Assembly (NCBI RefSeq): GCF_000159035.1 | Contig: NZ_DS999576.1 | Coordinates: 33,148-97,147 of the forward strand | Origin: Actinomyces urogenitalis DSM 15434 | Lineage (GTDB): Bacteria; Actinomycetota; Actinomycetes; Actinomycetales; Actinomycetaceae | Length of the DNA: 64,000 bases | Direction of reading: 5' to 3' | In this document: piece after piece, positions 1-7,173 of the stretch | Layout: each line of letters starts with the position of its first letter | Position numbering within the stretch: the first letter of the stretch is position 1 | Notes under the pieces: model-generated | The model's input: only the letters and a program-made list of their open reading frames with translations | Told to the model about the DNA's origin: nothing | Databases searched by the model: none | Program-made: the position numbers and the translations under genes

Positions 1-246
1 GGCGTCCTCCCGGGCCTGCTGCTCGGGAGTCAGTCGCAGCGCGTCCCTGGCGGTGGTGGAGGAGATGACACCCTGGGCCTGGGCCTGCAGCATGGCCGCC
101 GTGTATGCGGACTGGGACGGTGTGGCCGGGTCGCGCCACTGCACCTCAAGGGTGGACAGGTCGGCGGCCTGCCCCTGCTTCATGAGCCCGAGCATGAGTC
201 TGGCGACCTCCTCCAGGGCGTCGCCAAACATCTCCTGCTCAACCGA
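1..246 (-). pseudogene. Phage portal protein fragment
   Basis: The minus strand is open from 246 to the left edge (82 codons) and is closed upstream by a TAG at 247-249; the first Met codon is at 231. The reading frame contains TLEVQWRDPATPSQSAY, then AQGVISSTTARDAL and LTPEQQ. This resembles the C-terminal part of SPP1 gp6-type portal proteins, where a W-x-DP-x-T-P-S segment is followed by a helical segment. About 300 or more N-terminal residues expected of a portal are absent, so this looks like a 5'-truncated remnant of another prophage lying left of the tmRNA-integrated element. The call rests on motif resemblance only. Confidence 0.5.
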
Positions 247-285
247 CTACACCCTCGTTCGTGAAGAGCCGCTTTAAGGCGCAAA

Positions 286-321
286 AAGACCTTGGACGAG
301 GATTTCCCCATCCAAGGTCTT
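286..321. terminator. Hairpin terminator
   Basis: An 11-bp perfect stem (286-296 with 311-321, AAGACCTTGGA and its complement) has a 14-nt loop, with an A run on the left flank. The flanking DNA from 250 to 433 holds no gene and is more AT-rich than the rest of the window. Confidence 0.5.
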
Positions 322-433
322 AAAGTCGCTCTACGGGCTTCCTAGAGCGTCTTTCGCAGTCAATAATCGTCCGCGAATCTATATACAAGCGCCAACTCAT
401 TCCTCACGAAATAGAGTTCAACGCTTCCTCTTT

Positions 434-450
434 TGGTGGAGATGGGGGGA
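434..450. repeat. attL core repeat
   Basis: This 17-bp sequence is identical to the tmRNA 3' end at 8107-8123. A second, 13-bp partial copy (TGGTGGAGATGGG) lies 34 bp downstream at 468-480. That copy may be a remnant of an earlier insertion or an accessory site. Confidence 0.85.
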
Positions 451-592
451 GTTTTTGAGATGCCTTGTGGTGGAGATGGGTTTTGCGGCGTCAATCCGGG
501 GTTTGAGTTGGTAGCGCGCCGGAAGGTCCGGTTTTGCTGTGGGGACAGCATACCCCCCAAAACCCCCTAAATCTCGCCTTGTCCCGTATCGT

Positions 593-611
593 TGTCCCCA
601 CTGGGACCCCA
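593..611 (+). repeat. 19-bp terminal direct repeat, left copy
   Basis: TGTCCCCACTGGGACCCCA occurs here and again at 8046-8064, close to both ends of the element and in the same orientation. TGTCCCCAC also occurs inverted at 536-544. The internal GTCCC/GGGAC dyad and the position suggest integrase or excisionase arm sites; that role is inferred. Confidence 0.6.
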
Positions 612-631
612 CAGAGCGGGAGGAGAATCCG

Positions 632-1972
632 TTGGCACGACGGACATTCGGGACGGTCGAACCTCGTTTTCGTCCCCACGAGATGGCTGCGTGGAAGGCG
701 GGGGAGCGCCGCTCTAAACCATCTCCACTTTCCTACCGGGCTCGCTACCGGGACCCTAGGGTGAAGGCACCGCAGCGCGGCCCTTGGATCAGCGCACCCC
801 ACACCTTCACCACTAAGGCCGAGGCTGAGGCGTGGCTGACCTCTGTCAAGGCAGACATCGACCGAGGTGCGTGGCGTCATCCTGACGAGATCGCCGCCGA
901 AGAAGCCGCACGCGCTGAGGCTGAGGCTCGTGCCGCCCGACTCAACTCCTGGACCGTCAAGACTTGGGGCGAAGAATGGCTCCGACGCCGTGCCGCCGAC
1001 ACGAACACCGCCGCCGGTACTGTGCGCGTCTACGTCTCCCGTCTCAACGTCCACATCTATCCCGCCCTTGGAGACCTACCACTGACGGGCCTGACCGCCA
1101 AGAAGGTCCAAGCCTGGTACGACGCCCTACCGTCCCGCTCGGCACAGATCAACGCCTACCGGACCCTACGCACCATGCTCAACGCCGCCATCGACTCCGA
1201 GGAGACGGCACTGACAACCAACCCCTGCAAGATCAAGGGTGGCGACACCAAGAACGTCGAGACCACCGAGCGCTACCTTTTCAGCCCCGCCGAGGTCCAG
1301 GCGCTCGCTGACGCCATCGACGAACGAGCCCGTGCACTAGTCATCCTCCTGGCAGACGCAGGACTCAGGATCAACGAAGCCCTAGCCCTCCGACGCTGCG
1401 ACTTCACCCACGGACGGCAAGCGGCCTTCGTTGACGTCCGCCACTCCATCGTCCGTGAGGGCAGCACCAGGACACTCGGCCCCACTAAGACCAAACGCAC
1501 CAGGCGCGTGCAGGTCTCACCAACCACAGCGGACACGCTGACCGAGCACATCGGCCGCTTCTGCGACGACGGCGACAACGCCCCGATCTTCCCGTCCCGG
1601 CCCGGCGACAAGATCGGTATGCAGGACAACTCAGCCACCCGCTTCCTGGACAAAGCGATGGCTGACGCAGGCATCGTCATCCCAGACGACAAGATGGGCG
1701 GGTGGCACGCATTCCGCCACTACTCAGCAACACGCTTCGGTCAAGCAGGAGCCTCCACCTCCTCCCTGATGCAGCGCTACGGCTGGAGGAAACCTGAACA
1801 GGCCATGCACTACCAGCGCGCCGACTCCGACTATGAGCGCACCGTCCTGGACCGCATGACCCAAGAAGTCGATGCCGGTGCCCCAACCTGGAAAGAACGC
1901 TCCGACGCCATCAAAGCCGCCAAAGCAGACAACGTGACCGCGCTCGCGGACAAGAGGAGGAAGCGAGCATGA
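632..1972 (+). CDS. int: Tyrosine recombinase (phage integrase)
   Basis: This 446-residue site-specific recombinase is predicted to integrate and excise the element at ssrA. The N-terminus (RRTFGTVE, then YRARYRDP and TKAEAEAW) is an arm-binding domain of the actinophage type, followed by a SAM-like core-binding domain. Catalytic residues are visible: Arg in AGLRINEAL (about 246), HAFRH (359-363), Trp of YGWRK (385) in the place of the usual His, and the nucleophile Tyr in AMHYQ (394). A TTG start at 632 is chosen because AGGAG (621-625) precedes it and the family N-terminus begins there; the frame stays open back to an ATG at 539 that has no such support. Confidence 0.93.
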   Translation: MARRTFGTVEPRFRPHEMAAWKAGERRSKPSPLSYRARYRDPRVKAPQRGPWISAPHTFTTKAEAEAWLTSVKADIDRGAWRHPDEIAAEEAARAEAEARAARLNSWTVKTWGEEWLRRRAADTNTAAGTVRVYVSRLNVHIYPALGDLPLTGLTAKKVQAWYDALPSRSAQINAYRTLRTMLNAAIDSEETALTTNPCKIKGGDTKNVETTERYLFSPAEVQALADAIDERARALVILLADAGLRINEALALRRCDFTHGRQAAFVDVRHSIVREGSTRTLGPTKTKRTRRVQVSPTTADTLTEHIGRFCDDGDNAPIFPSRPGDKIGMQDNSATRFLDKAMADAGIVIPDDKMGGWHAFRHYSATRFGQAGASTSSLMQRYGWRKPEQAMHYQRADSDYERTVLDRMTQEVDAGAPTWKERSDAIKAAKADNVTALADKRRKRA

Positions 1973-2514
1973 ACACAGACCCCTGGGGAGGCCCGTCCTC
2001 ATGGTGGGAGAGTGCCGAGCCGCTGTTTGATCTCGACACCGGTAAGCCCACCGAGTACTACGTCAATCCCGGTGACGACTCTCTTCCCCGCCGGTACTAC
2101 ACCAATGGCAGCGAGGAGCTTGAAGCGCTGCTGGCCGAGTATGTATTTGCTGGTGGCGAGGCTATGGGCCCATTTCATGAGGTTGCTCTTTACTGTGGGC
2201 GGTGTACGCGAGAGCGGGGAGGTAGACGTCAGCCCGTGCGTAAAACGATTGGCTATCTCGCTCGTTGGGAATCGGAATGGAGGGTGAGCGTGGGGGTGCC
2301 GACGCTAATGCCGCCTTCCACACCTAGCGATGCACCGGGGAGGCTCAACATCGAGTGCCCGACCTGTGGCCTACGAGGCTGGATCAAAGCGACGCGGGAA
2401 CAGCTGGACGACGAGTTCCTGGAACGCCGCTCAGGGCAGACTCCTAAGCGGACAAGCTTTGCGCACATGATCGAGAAAGGCCTTGCCCGTGAGGATGTGA
2501 AGCCGCCGTTTTAG
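1969..2514 (+). CDS. Hypothetical protein with two CxxC knuckles
   Basis: This 181-residue protein of unknown function starts inside the integrase stop (ATGA overlap), so the two are translationally coupled. Two CxxC pairs, CGRC near residue 76 and CPTC near residue 132, suggest a single zinc-ribbon fold. The N-terminus is acidic and aromatic-rich, and no membrane segment is visible. Position between integrase and excisionase suggests a role in element maintenance or control, but nothing in the sequence fixes it. I do not recognise the family. Confidence 0.75.
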   Translation: MNTDPWGGPSSWWESAEPLFDLDTGKPTEYYVNPGDDSLPRRYYTNGSEELEALLAEYVFAGGEAMGPFHEVALYCGRCTRERGGRRQPVRKTIGYLARWESEWRVSVGVPTLMPPSTPSDAPGRLNIECPTCGLRGWIKATREQLDDEFLERRSGQTPKRTSFAHMIEKGLAREDVKPPF

Positions 2515-2761
2515 CCCGTTGACTACCGCCGCAACCCTTCGAGAGTGCTAGGCTCCCGTCAACAGGTCCGAATGACCTGCGATGACGGTCCTCTCCGCCC
2601 TAGATACGTGACGTCGTAGTTCACGCCCGAAGCCCGCACGGCTGACGGCTGGTAGACAGGTCCGAAGTTACCTGAGAGCGTCGGCACGCCTGGAACCCCT
2701 ACTTGCTTGGGGTGCATCCGGCGTGCCCGCGTGCACCCCGTTCACGGAACGGAGTTCTACC
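2515..2761 (+). promoter_or_regulatory. Leader with repeated hairpin before xis operon
   Basis: A 247-bp gap precedes the excisionase operon. Two related short hairpins start with ACAGGTCCGAA: 2562-2579 (CAGGT/ACCTG) and 2656-2674 (CAGGT/ACCTG). Both are followed by a GCGATGACGGT- or GAGCGTCGG-like tail. A TTGACT hexamer at 2519-2524 could be a -35 box. The repeated hairpins could be repressor operators or leader RNA structures. Confidence 0.45.
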
Positions 2762-2977
2762 ATGACAGCCCGCAAGGCAGCGGTCACCTACCGCACCGCA
2801 AACCTGTCACCCGCTGAGTTCGGCGAAGCCGCCAACATCAGCCTCACCACAGTCCGCGCACTCATCGCCAAGGGTGACCTCAAGGCCACCAAACTGGGCC
2901 GCGCGGTACGCATCCCCATCACAGAACTGGACCGCCTCGGTCTGGCCGTGCCCTCCTACCTGAAGGAGGCGGCCTGA
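2762..2977 (+). CDS. xis: Excisionase-type helix-turn-helix protein
   Basis: A 71-residue MerR/excisionase-like DNA-binding protein. The sequence FGEAANISLTTVRALI, then KATKLGRAVRIPITELDRL, is the typical HTH plus wing with the R-(V/I)-P strand of Xis/AlpA-type regulators. ATG 2762 follows GGAACGGAG; an upstream in-frame start at 2723 lacks support. As the first gene of the replication-like operon it probably directs excision and may also act as a repressor or activator of the leader at 2515-2761. Confidence 0.8.
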   Translation: MTARKAAVTYRTANLSPAEFGEAANISLTTVRALIAKGDLKATKLGRAVRIPITELDRLGLAVPSYLKEAA

Positions 2978-2979
2978 CC

Positions 2980-3315
2980 ATGACGGCAACGAGAAAGCCC
3001 CGCCCGGTGGCAGCCCAGGCGGGGCGTAGAAGCAAGGACCTCGCGCTCGACAACCAGCCTACTGCCCACAGCCGCCGCACGCCCTCCAATACTGCCCTAG
3101 CAGTCCGCGAGCGCGCCCGCGTCCGTCTCGCCCAAAAGTCCGTTCGGCTCGGAGCGTGCCAGGTAGCGCGCAGGATCGGACAGGTCGCCGAGACCGCGCG
3201 AAGGTCGGGCGTGTCGGCTGACGCGTTGGCACTGCTGGCCACGCTGGAGGCAGCAGCAACCGACTTTGCCGACTTCATGTGCTCACCCCAGGCGTGGACG
3301 GAGGCGGAGCAGTGA
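2980..3315 (+). CDS. Hypothetical small basic protein
   Basis: 111 residues, two bases after xis, so in the same operon. The N-terminal half is rich in Arg, Lys and Ala (pI clearly basic); the C-terminal half (about residues 45-105) is predicted alpha-helical with hydrophobic heptads ending in FADFM. No enzyme motif is recognised. A DNA-binding accessory role is possible from the charge only. Confidence 0.6.
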   Translation: MTATRKPRPVAAQAGRRSKDLALDNQPTAHSRRTPSNTALAVRERARVRLAQKSVRLGACQVARRIGQVAETARRSGVSADALALLATLEAAATDFADFMCSPQAWTEAEQ

Positions 3316-3788
3316 GGAGAGGAGAGCCCGTTGAGATTGATTTCCGCGCCGTCTACGCCCGTGAGGCTAAGTGCCTGGAGGAGGCGTTAAGGGCCTACCA
3401 GGCCGCCACTGTGGACACCCTTCCGCGAGACGGCGAACCGACGCCGTTGCCAGCGTGGGCCACCCGACTAGAGAGCCTGGACCGGCAAGCGCTCGCGGAG
3501 GTTAACGCGACCCTGGCCATGGGGGAGCGCACCGGCTACCTGTCGGGCTGGCAGGACGGTGCACGTACCGAGGGGGCGACACAGCGTCGTCTAGGTCGCG
3601 TGGAGGGGCGGTGCGAGTTGGCCGGTGAACTGGTCGACGCCTCAAGCATCTACCTCACCGAGCACGCCCGTGCCCTGGCGTCTGACCTTGCTGCAACGAC
3701 GTCGTTCGCAGACCTGTGTGAGCGTCGTGGTGAGCGGGAGCGGGCCAGCCGAGCACGCGCCGTCCTGGCTGAGAGGGGGATCGCATGA
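3312..3788 (+). CDS. Hypothetical helical protein
   Basis: 158 residues from GTG 3312, which overlaps the stop of the preceding gene (GTGA); GGAGGCGGAG lies just upstream. An earlier in-frame start at 3279 would overlap more and has no ribosome site. The protein is Ala/Glu/Arg-rich and almost entirely helical. No known domain is recognised. Its stop overlaps the ATPase start, so it is coupled to the DUF3631 gene and may be its partner; that is inference from position. Confidence 0.6.
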   Translation: MRRGEPVEIDFRAVYAREAKCLEEALRAYQAATVDTLPRDGEPTPLPAWATRLESLDRQALAEVNATLAMGERTGYLSGWQDGARTEGATQRRLGRVEGRCELAGELVDASSIYLTEHARALASDLAATTSFADLCERRGERERASRARAVLAERGIA

Positions 3789-5158
3789 CCCCCATGCAGG
3801 AGGTTAGAGGAGAGGGCGCCGAGGGCTGGAGCCTGGCAGAGGTGCTAGACAGGCTCAACGGCTGGTTCGCTCGCTTCATCTGTACCACGACGCCCGATGA
3901 CGTGGACCTGCTGACGCTGTGGACGGCACACACTCACGTATGCCTCCAGACGCACACCACTCCGCGACTCATCCTTGACTCTCTGATGCCAGGCTCAGGC
4001 AAAACGACAGTGCTGGATCATCTCAACCGTTTGGCGTTCAGGCCGGTACTAGCCGCCTCATTGAGTTCACCAGCACTGCTTGTCAGGCTACTGAAGGACG
4101 AGCCCCGCACAATCCTGATCGACGAGGTTGACCGCACACTCAACCCGAAAGAGGAGGGGACTAAGGATCTGCTCGCGGTGCTTAACTCCGGCTACCGGGT
4201 CGGTGGGAGCCGTCCGGTCCTTACCCCGGTCAAGGGCGGGGACTGGGAGCCGGTGGAGATGTCAACCTATGGGCCTGTGGTGATGGCGGGCAACATGCCT
4301 AGCCTTCCCGATGACACCCGCAGCCGGTCCATCAGGGTGCTTCTGATGCGCGACGACGACGGCGCGGCTGAGGACTCGGACTGGGAGGAGATCGAGCCTG
4401 AGGCACAAGCCTTGGCGCGAGACCTGGCAGCCGCGCTGGAGCAGTGCCGAGACCAGGTTGCTGCCTCACGGCCCGTCCTACCCACGCAGTGCACCGGACG
4501 TATGAAGGAGGTCTGGAGGCCCTTGGCGCGTGTCGCTGACGTGGCAGGAGGCCGCTGGCCTGACACCGTGCTCCACCTGTACGAGAGACATGCCGAGGAG
4601 GTCGCGGCCGAGATCGCCGAAGGCGTCGCCAACCGGTCTCCCGCCGTGGTCCTCATCAGTGACCTTGCGGAGGTCTGGGACCCCTCAGAGCCCTTCCTGC
4701 CCACGGCTGACATCGTGGCCAGGCTCAAGGCCCACAACCCTGGCTACTGGTCCGCTGCCAGTGCCTACGGTGCGGACGTCAACGGCAAGAGGATCAGCAA
4801 CCTTCTGAACCAGGGTGCCAAGATCAGGTCTCAGAAGGACTCTCGCGACCGCCGAGGCTACCGTCGTGAGGACTTCCTGAGAGTGTGGAGACAGGTAGGA
4901 GCACACCCCTCAGGGGAACCGTCGAACCCGTCGCACCTGTCGGACCCGTCGGAGACCAGCGACCAGCCACCGACGGTTGCGACAGGTCAGACGCTTACGA
5001 CGGATGCGGAGACACCCCCCAAGGAGGTCGCCGCGCCTGGATGCCCGCACGGCGCGCCGACACCCCGCCTCTGCCTGGAGTGCCAGCCACACGCAGGTGC
5101 GGACGACATGGGCACACCCGACATGCTCGGCCTACTGGAGGATGGTGAAGCAGCATGA
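3785..5158 (+). CDS. DUF3631-type P-loop ATPase
   Basis: 457 residues. The N-terminal half has a P-loop, PGSGKTT near residue 71, and an acidic Walker-B-like strand, TILIDEVDRTL near 112. Next comes a sensor-like segment, VVMAGNMPSLPDDTRSRSI. This is the pattern of DUF3631 proteins, which in actinobacterial phages and islands accompany or replace primase/helicase functions. The C-terminal 90 residues are Ser/Pro/Thr-rich with CPHG and CLEC, a possible small zinc site. ATG 3785 overlaps the previous stop. It is the probable replication or mobilisation ATPase of the element; substrate and partner are unknown. Confidence 0.8.
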   Translation: MTPMQEVRGEGAEGWSLAEVLDRLNGWFARFICTTTPDDVDLLTLWTAHTHVCLQTHTTPRLILDSLMPGSGKTTVLDHLNRLAFRPVLAASLSSPALLVRLLKDEPRTILIDEVDRTLNPKEEGTKDLLAVLNSGYRVGGSRPVLTPVKGGDWEPVEMSTYGPVVMAGNMPSLPDDTRSRSIRVLLMRDDDGAAEDSDWEEIEPEAQALARDLAAALEQCRDQVAASRPVLPTQCTGRMKEVWRPLARVADVAGGRWPDTVLHLYERHAEEVAAEIAEGVANRSPAVVLISDLAEVWDPSEPFLPTADIVARLKAHNPGYWSAASAYGADVNGKRISNLLNQGAKIRSQKDSRDRRGYRREDFLRVWRQVGAHPSGEPSNPSHLSDPSETSDQPPTVATGQTLTTDAETPPKEVAAPGCPHGAPTPRLCLECQPHAGADDMGTPDMLGLLEDGEAA

Positions 5159-5397
5159 GGGGAAGAACCGTCACCTACTACGGACGAACCTTCGTCCAGG
5201 ACGCCACAGCCACCCGACTCGCCGAGTCCATGATCGAGGTCACCGGCTACTGGTGCCCCGTCTGTGGCCTGCCTCGTGTCCCCTACCGGGGTGATGGTGG
5301 GGTTCACCCCTGCTGCTACCAGTCCGCGAGCGCGAACACATGCACCTCGAACACGATGGACGTGGCCAACGTGCCGGTAGGAGTGAGTGCGGCATGA
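5155..5397 (+). CDS. Small zinc-finger-like protein
   Basis: 80 residues, ATGA-coupled to the ATPase. A CPVC knuckle near residue 34 is followed by HPCC near 52, a plausible four-ligand zinc site. The rest is short and polar. No family is recognised. Coupling at both ends shows it belongs to the ATPase operon. Confidence 0.6.
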   Translation: MRGRTVTYYGRTFVQDATATRLAESMIEVTGYWCPVCGLPRVPYRGDGGVHPCCYQSASANTCTSNTMDVANVPVGVSAA

Positions 5398-5645
5398 AGG
5401 AAGTCAACGGCGAACCTGTCATTGACAGTGAGGAACTGGCCCTGTTCCTGGACCTCCCCACCCAGGCGGTGGAGGAGTGGAGCGCGCACAACTGGGACGG
5501 CCAGGCGGTGCCTATACCTGGCATATGGGTGGCCCGAGGAAGAAGAGCCATGCGGAGGCTCACCCGGCAGCTGGGGTACGTCCCAGCCATGAGTGAGGCA
5601 CTGGAGGTCCTGCGAGAACAACGCGGCCAGTCCTCAGCCTCCTAG
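5394..5645 (+). CDS. Hypothetical small protein, operon end
   Basis: 83 residues from ATG 5394, which overlaps the preceding stop (ATGA). The segment IDSEELALFLDLPTQAVEEW, followed by VPIPGIWVARGRRAMRRL, resembles a small winged or MerR-like HTH (a helix pair, then a PGIW turn). It could therefore be a second excisionase/AlpA-like regulator; this is a weak structural guess. A perfect hairpin follows 10 bases after the stop. Confidence 0.55.
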   Translation: MKEVNGEPVIDSEELALFLDLPTQAVEEWSAHNWDGQAVPIPGIWVARGRRAMRRLTRQLGYVPAMSEALEVLREQRGQSSAS

Positions 5646-5655
5646 GGGTCCACGG

Positions 5656-5690
5656 GGTGGCCCCGTGACCAGACCGGTTGCGGGGCCACC
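5656..5690 (+). terminator. Hairpin, copy 1 of a paired structure
   Basis: A 10-bp perfect stem (GGTGGCCCCG with CGGGGCCACC) has a 15-nt loop containing GACC and GGTT, which can pair further. It sits 10 nt after the operon's last stop, so it is a likely terminator. A second copy with compensated base changes is at 6820-6854. The gap from 5691 to 5943 has no gene; it holds a nine-G run at 5853-5861. Confidence 0.65.
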
Positions 5691-5943
5691 TCCTCATTTG
5701 TGCTGAGGGGGTCCATGCTCTCGACACCCCAGGGGGAGGGATTGAACGGCGCTGTGCGCGGACCGCCGGGGAGAGGCAGAAAGTACGTGAGGGGTTCAAA
5801 GATTCACGCCCTCGCGCTCGCGGAGCAGGGGCTGGGGGTGAGGCGTGCCCCAGGGGGGGGGTTGTTGCTGATGGAGGGCACGCACTGATCGCGTACCCCT
5901 GTTGGCGAGCCGGTGGAGAAAAACGGCGGGGAGAGATCACGCT

Positions 5944-6498
5944 ATGCCGCCGGGCCAGCGAGCCGGGGTGGGGGAGGGGGATGCCCCCAGGTCGATGCGT
6001 CTGTCTCGTGGGGAGCGTCGGGAGATGGTCGCGATGCTCTCGTCCACCGGCATGTCCACCCGCGCCATCGCACCCGTGGTTGGGGTGAGTCACATGACTG
6101 CATCTAATGACCTGAATGCAGGTGTAAAGACCTTTACACCTGCACCTTCCTCCACAGCAGGTGATGCAAATGCATCACCTGGGCCGTCAGCCGCCAGGGG
6201 TCTCACGAATTCTACTGTCTCAAACGAGACAGTAGAACTATCAACCAATACTTCGGGGCCAACTTCTGAGGAGTCGGTGACCGGGCTCAACGGCAAGACC
6301 TACGCCCGGTCAGCAAGGACAGTTGCCAACGATGCTTCGGCATCTACTGAGCAATTTTGCTCAGTAGAGCAGGGCCCCACAGCCCCAGAGGCCGCATCAC
6401 AAGACATCAAGGCAGGTGTCAGAAATCTGACACCTGAGCCGTCAGCCACCACCCCGGTAACAGATGAGGCCCCGGCCGGGTCCGTGCACTCAGGGTGA
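5944..6498 (+). CDS. HTH protein with five palindromic segments
   Basis: 184 residues from ATG 5944, with GGGGAGAG upstream; ATG 5995 is an alternative. Residues 18-56 (LSRGERREMVAML, then MSTRAIAPVVGVSHMTASNDL) form a helix-turn-helix seen in ParB-like and phage regulators. GLNGKTYARS near residue 116 matches the G-x-[DN]-GKTY tail of that family. Between and after these, DNA encoding five 9-residue segments is perfectly palindromic. Three encode AGVKTFTPA, AGDANASPG and AGVRNLTPE; two encode STVSNETVE and STEQFCSVE. The usual longer N-terminal domain of relatives is missing. It is probably a regulator; the palindromes may be its targets or RNA hairpins. Confidence 0.65.
   Translation: MPPGQRAGVGEGDAPRSMRLSRGERREMVAMLSSTGMSTRAIAPVVGVSHMTASNDLNAGVKTFTPAPSSTAGDANASPGPSAARGLTNSTVSNETVELSTNTSGPTSEESVTGLNGKTYARSARTVANDASASTEQFCSVEQGPTAPEAASQDIKAGVRNLTPEPSATTPVTDEAPAGSVHSG
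6117..6144. repeat. Palindrome P1 (family A)
   Basis: 13-bp perfect arms, TGCAGGTGTAAAG, with a 2-nt spacer (AC). Outer CAGGTG/CACCTG is shared with P2 and P5; the inner bases differ but stay complementary. Confidence 0.95.
6158..6181. repeat. Palindrome P2 (family A)
   Basis: 11-bp perfect arms, CAGGTGATGCA, spacer AA. Same outer hexamer as P1 and P5 and the same codon phase. Confidence 0.95.
6210..6237. repeat. Palindrome P3 (family B)
   Basis: 12-bp perfect arms, TTCTACTGTCTC, spacer AAAC. Outer TCTACTG/CAGTAGA is shared with P4. Confidence 0.95.
6343..6368. repeat. Palindrome P4 (family B)
   Basis: 12-bp perfect arms, TCTACTGAGCAA, spacer TT. Same outer heptamer and codon phase as P3, with different but complementary inner bases. 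Confidence 0.95.
6413..6436. repeat. Palindrome P5 (family A)
   Basis: 11-bp perfect arms, CAGGTGTCAGA, spacer AA. It lies 20 codons before the stop of the HTH gene. Confidence 0.95.
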
Positions 6499-6819
6499 CT
6501 CTCAAACCCGTACAGAATCTGAGCGCCTATACGCGGAGCGATGCGAAGGGTGAGGGGGTGGGGGTGCCTCCCCCCTCCCGTGGCCACCCTGAAACCGCTG
6601 GATAGCAGCCCCGGCACTACGTGCGTCGCGAACCTTCTGTTTTTTGGGCCTCTAGGACGCTGCTGGCAGGCCCGTAGGGGCTCCGGCACCCGCCGCCGCG
6701 CCCCCCGGAGGGAGGGCGTGGTCTCGTGCCCGTACAGGGCGATTGCGAGGGTTGTTTCGTTACAGCCTCACCGTCGTCTCACCCTTGAGGGGGCGGGACA
6801 CAAAGGGAGGGAAAAGGGC

Positions 6820-6854
6820 GGCGGCCTCGTGACCGTGGTGGTTGCGGGGCCGCC
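6820..6854 (+). repeat. Hairpin, copy 2 of a paired structure
   Basis: 35 nt that aligns without gaps to 5656-5690. The third pair is C-G here against T-A in copy 1, and pair 8 is T-G against C-G, so pairing is conserved while sequence changes. The loop keeps GTGACC and GGTTGCG. Confidence 0.75.
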
Positions 6855-7042
6855 GTACCTCCCTCAGCGCACAACGCCGTGAGCCGCTGACATGCCCCAC
6901 AGGTGGCTGAACACCCGCTAAGGGGGCCTAATAGGCCCGTACGCGCTCCGAGTTGCCTATAAGGGGCAACTATGGGCACAGGGTCCGAAAGGCTGTCTAC
7001 AACGCTCCTAGGGGCCTTAAAGGGGTGGTTGCGAGTGATCCC

Positions 7043-7064
7043 TCGCGCGCGCGTGCGCGCGCGA
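7043..7064. repeat. CG-alternating palindrome (Z-DNA-prone)
   Basis: 10-bp perfect arms of TCGCGCGCGC with a GT centre; positions 7044-7063 alternate pyrimidine and purine throughout. Such tracts favour Z-DNA or cruciform extrusion. Confidence 0.85.
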
Positions 7065-7173
7065 CCCCCCTACACCCCAGGGGAGGGGGCGGCCTCTCCC
7101 CGCCCACCACCTGGCCGCCTGGAGCCCTCACCTTCCCAGAACGCCCCTACCCGTAGGGGTCTAGGCCATGACG

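Larger units (their letters stand above)
6499..7173. other. Palindrome-rich non-coding stretch
   Basis: 675 bases without a convincing gene separate the rightward genes from the leftward pair. Dyads include 6820-6854 (listed separately), GGGCCTA-A-TAGGCCC at 6924-6938, AGTTGCC/GGCAACT at 6951-6971, the CG-alternating palindrome 7043-7064 and CCCCTA/TAGGGG at 7144-7159. The density of dyads suggests a replication origin, packaging site or regulatory RNA region; none is proven. Confidence 0.6.

Noticed and set aside
5678-6088. 136-codon ORF upstream of the HTH gene
   Set aside because: Gly/Arg-rich composition, no ribosome site, overlaps the better-supported HTH frame.
6117-6436. CRISPR array made of the repeated palindromes
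   Set aside because: Repeats are not identical, spacing is irregular, the DNA is in an open reading frame, and no cas gene is present.
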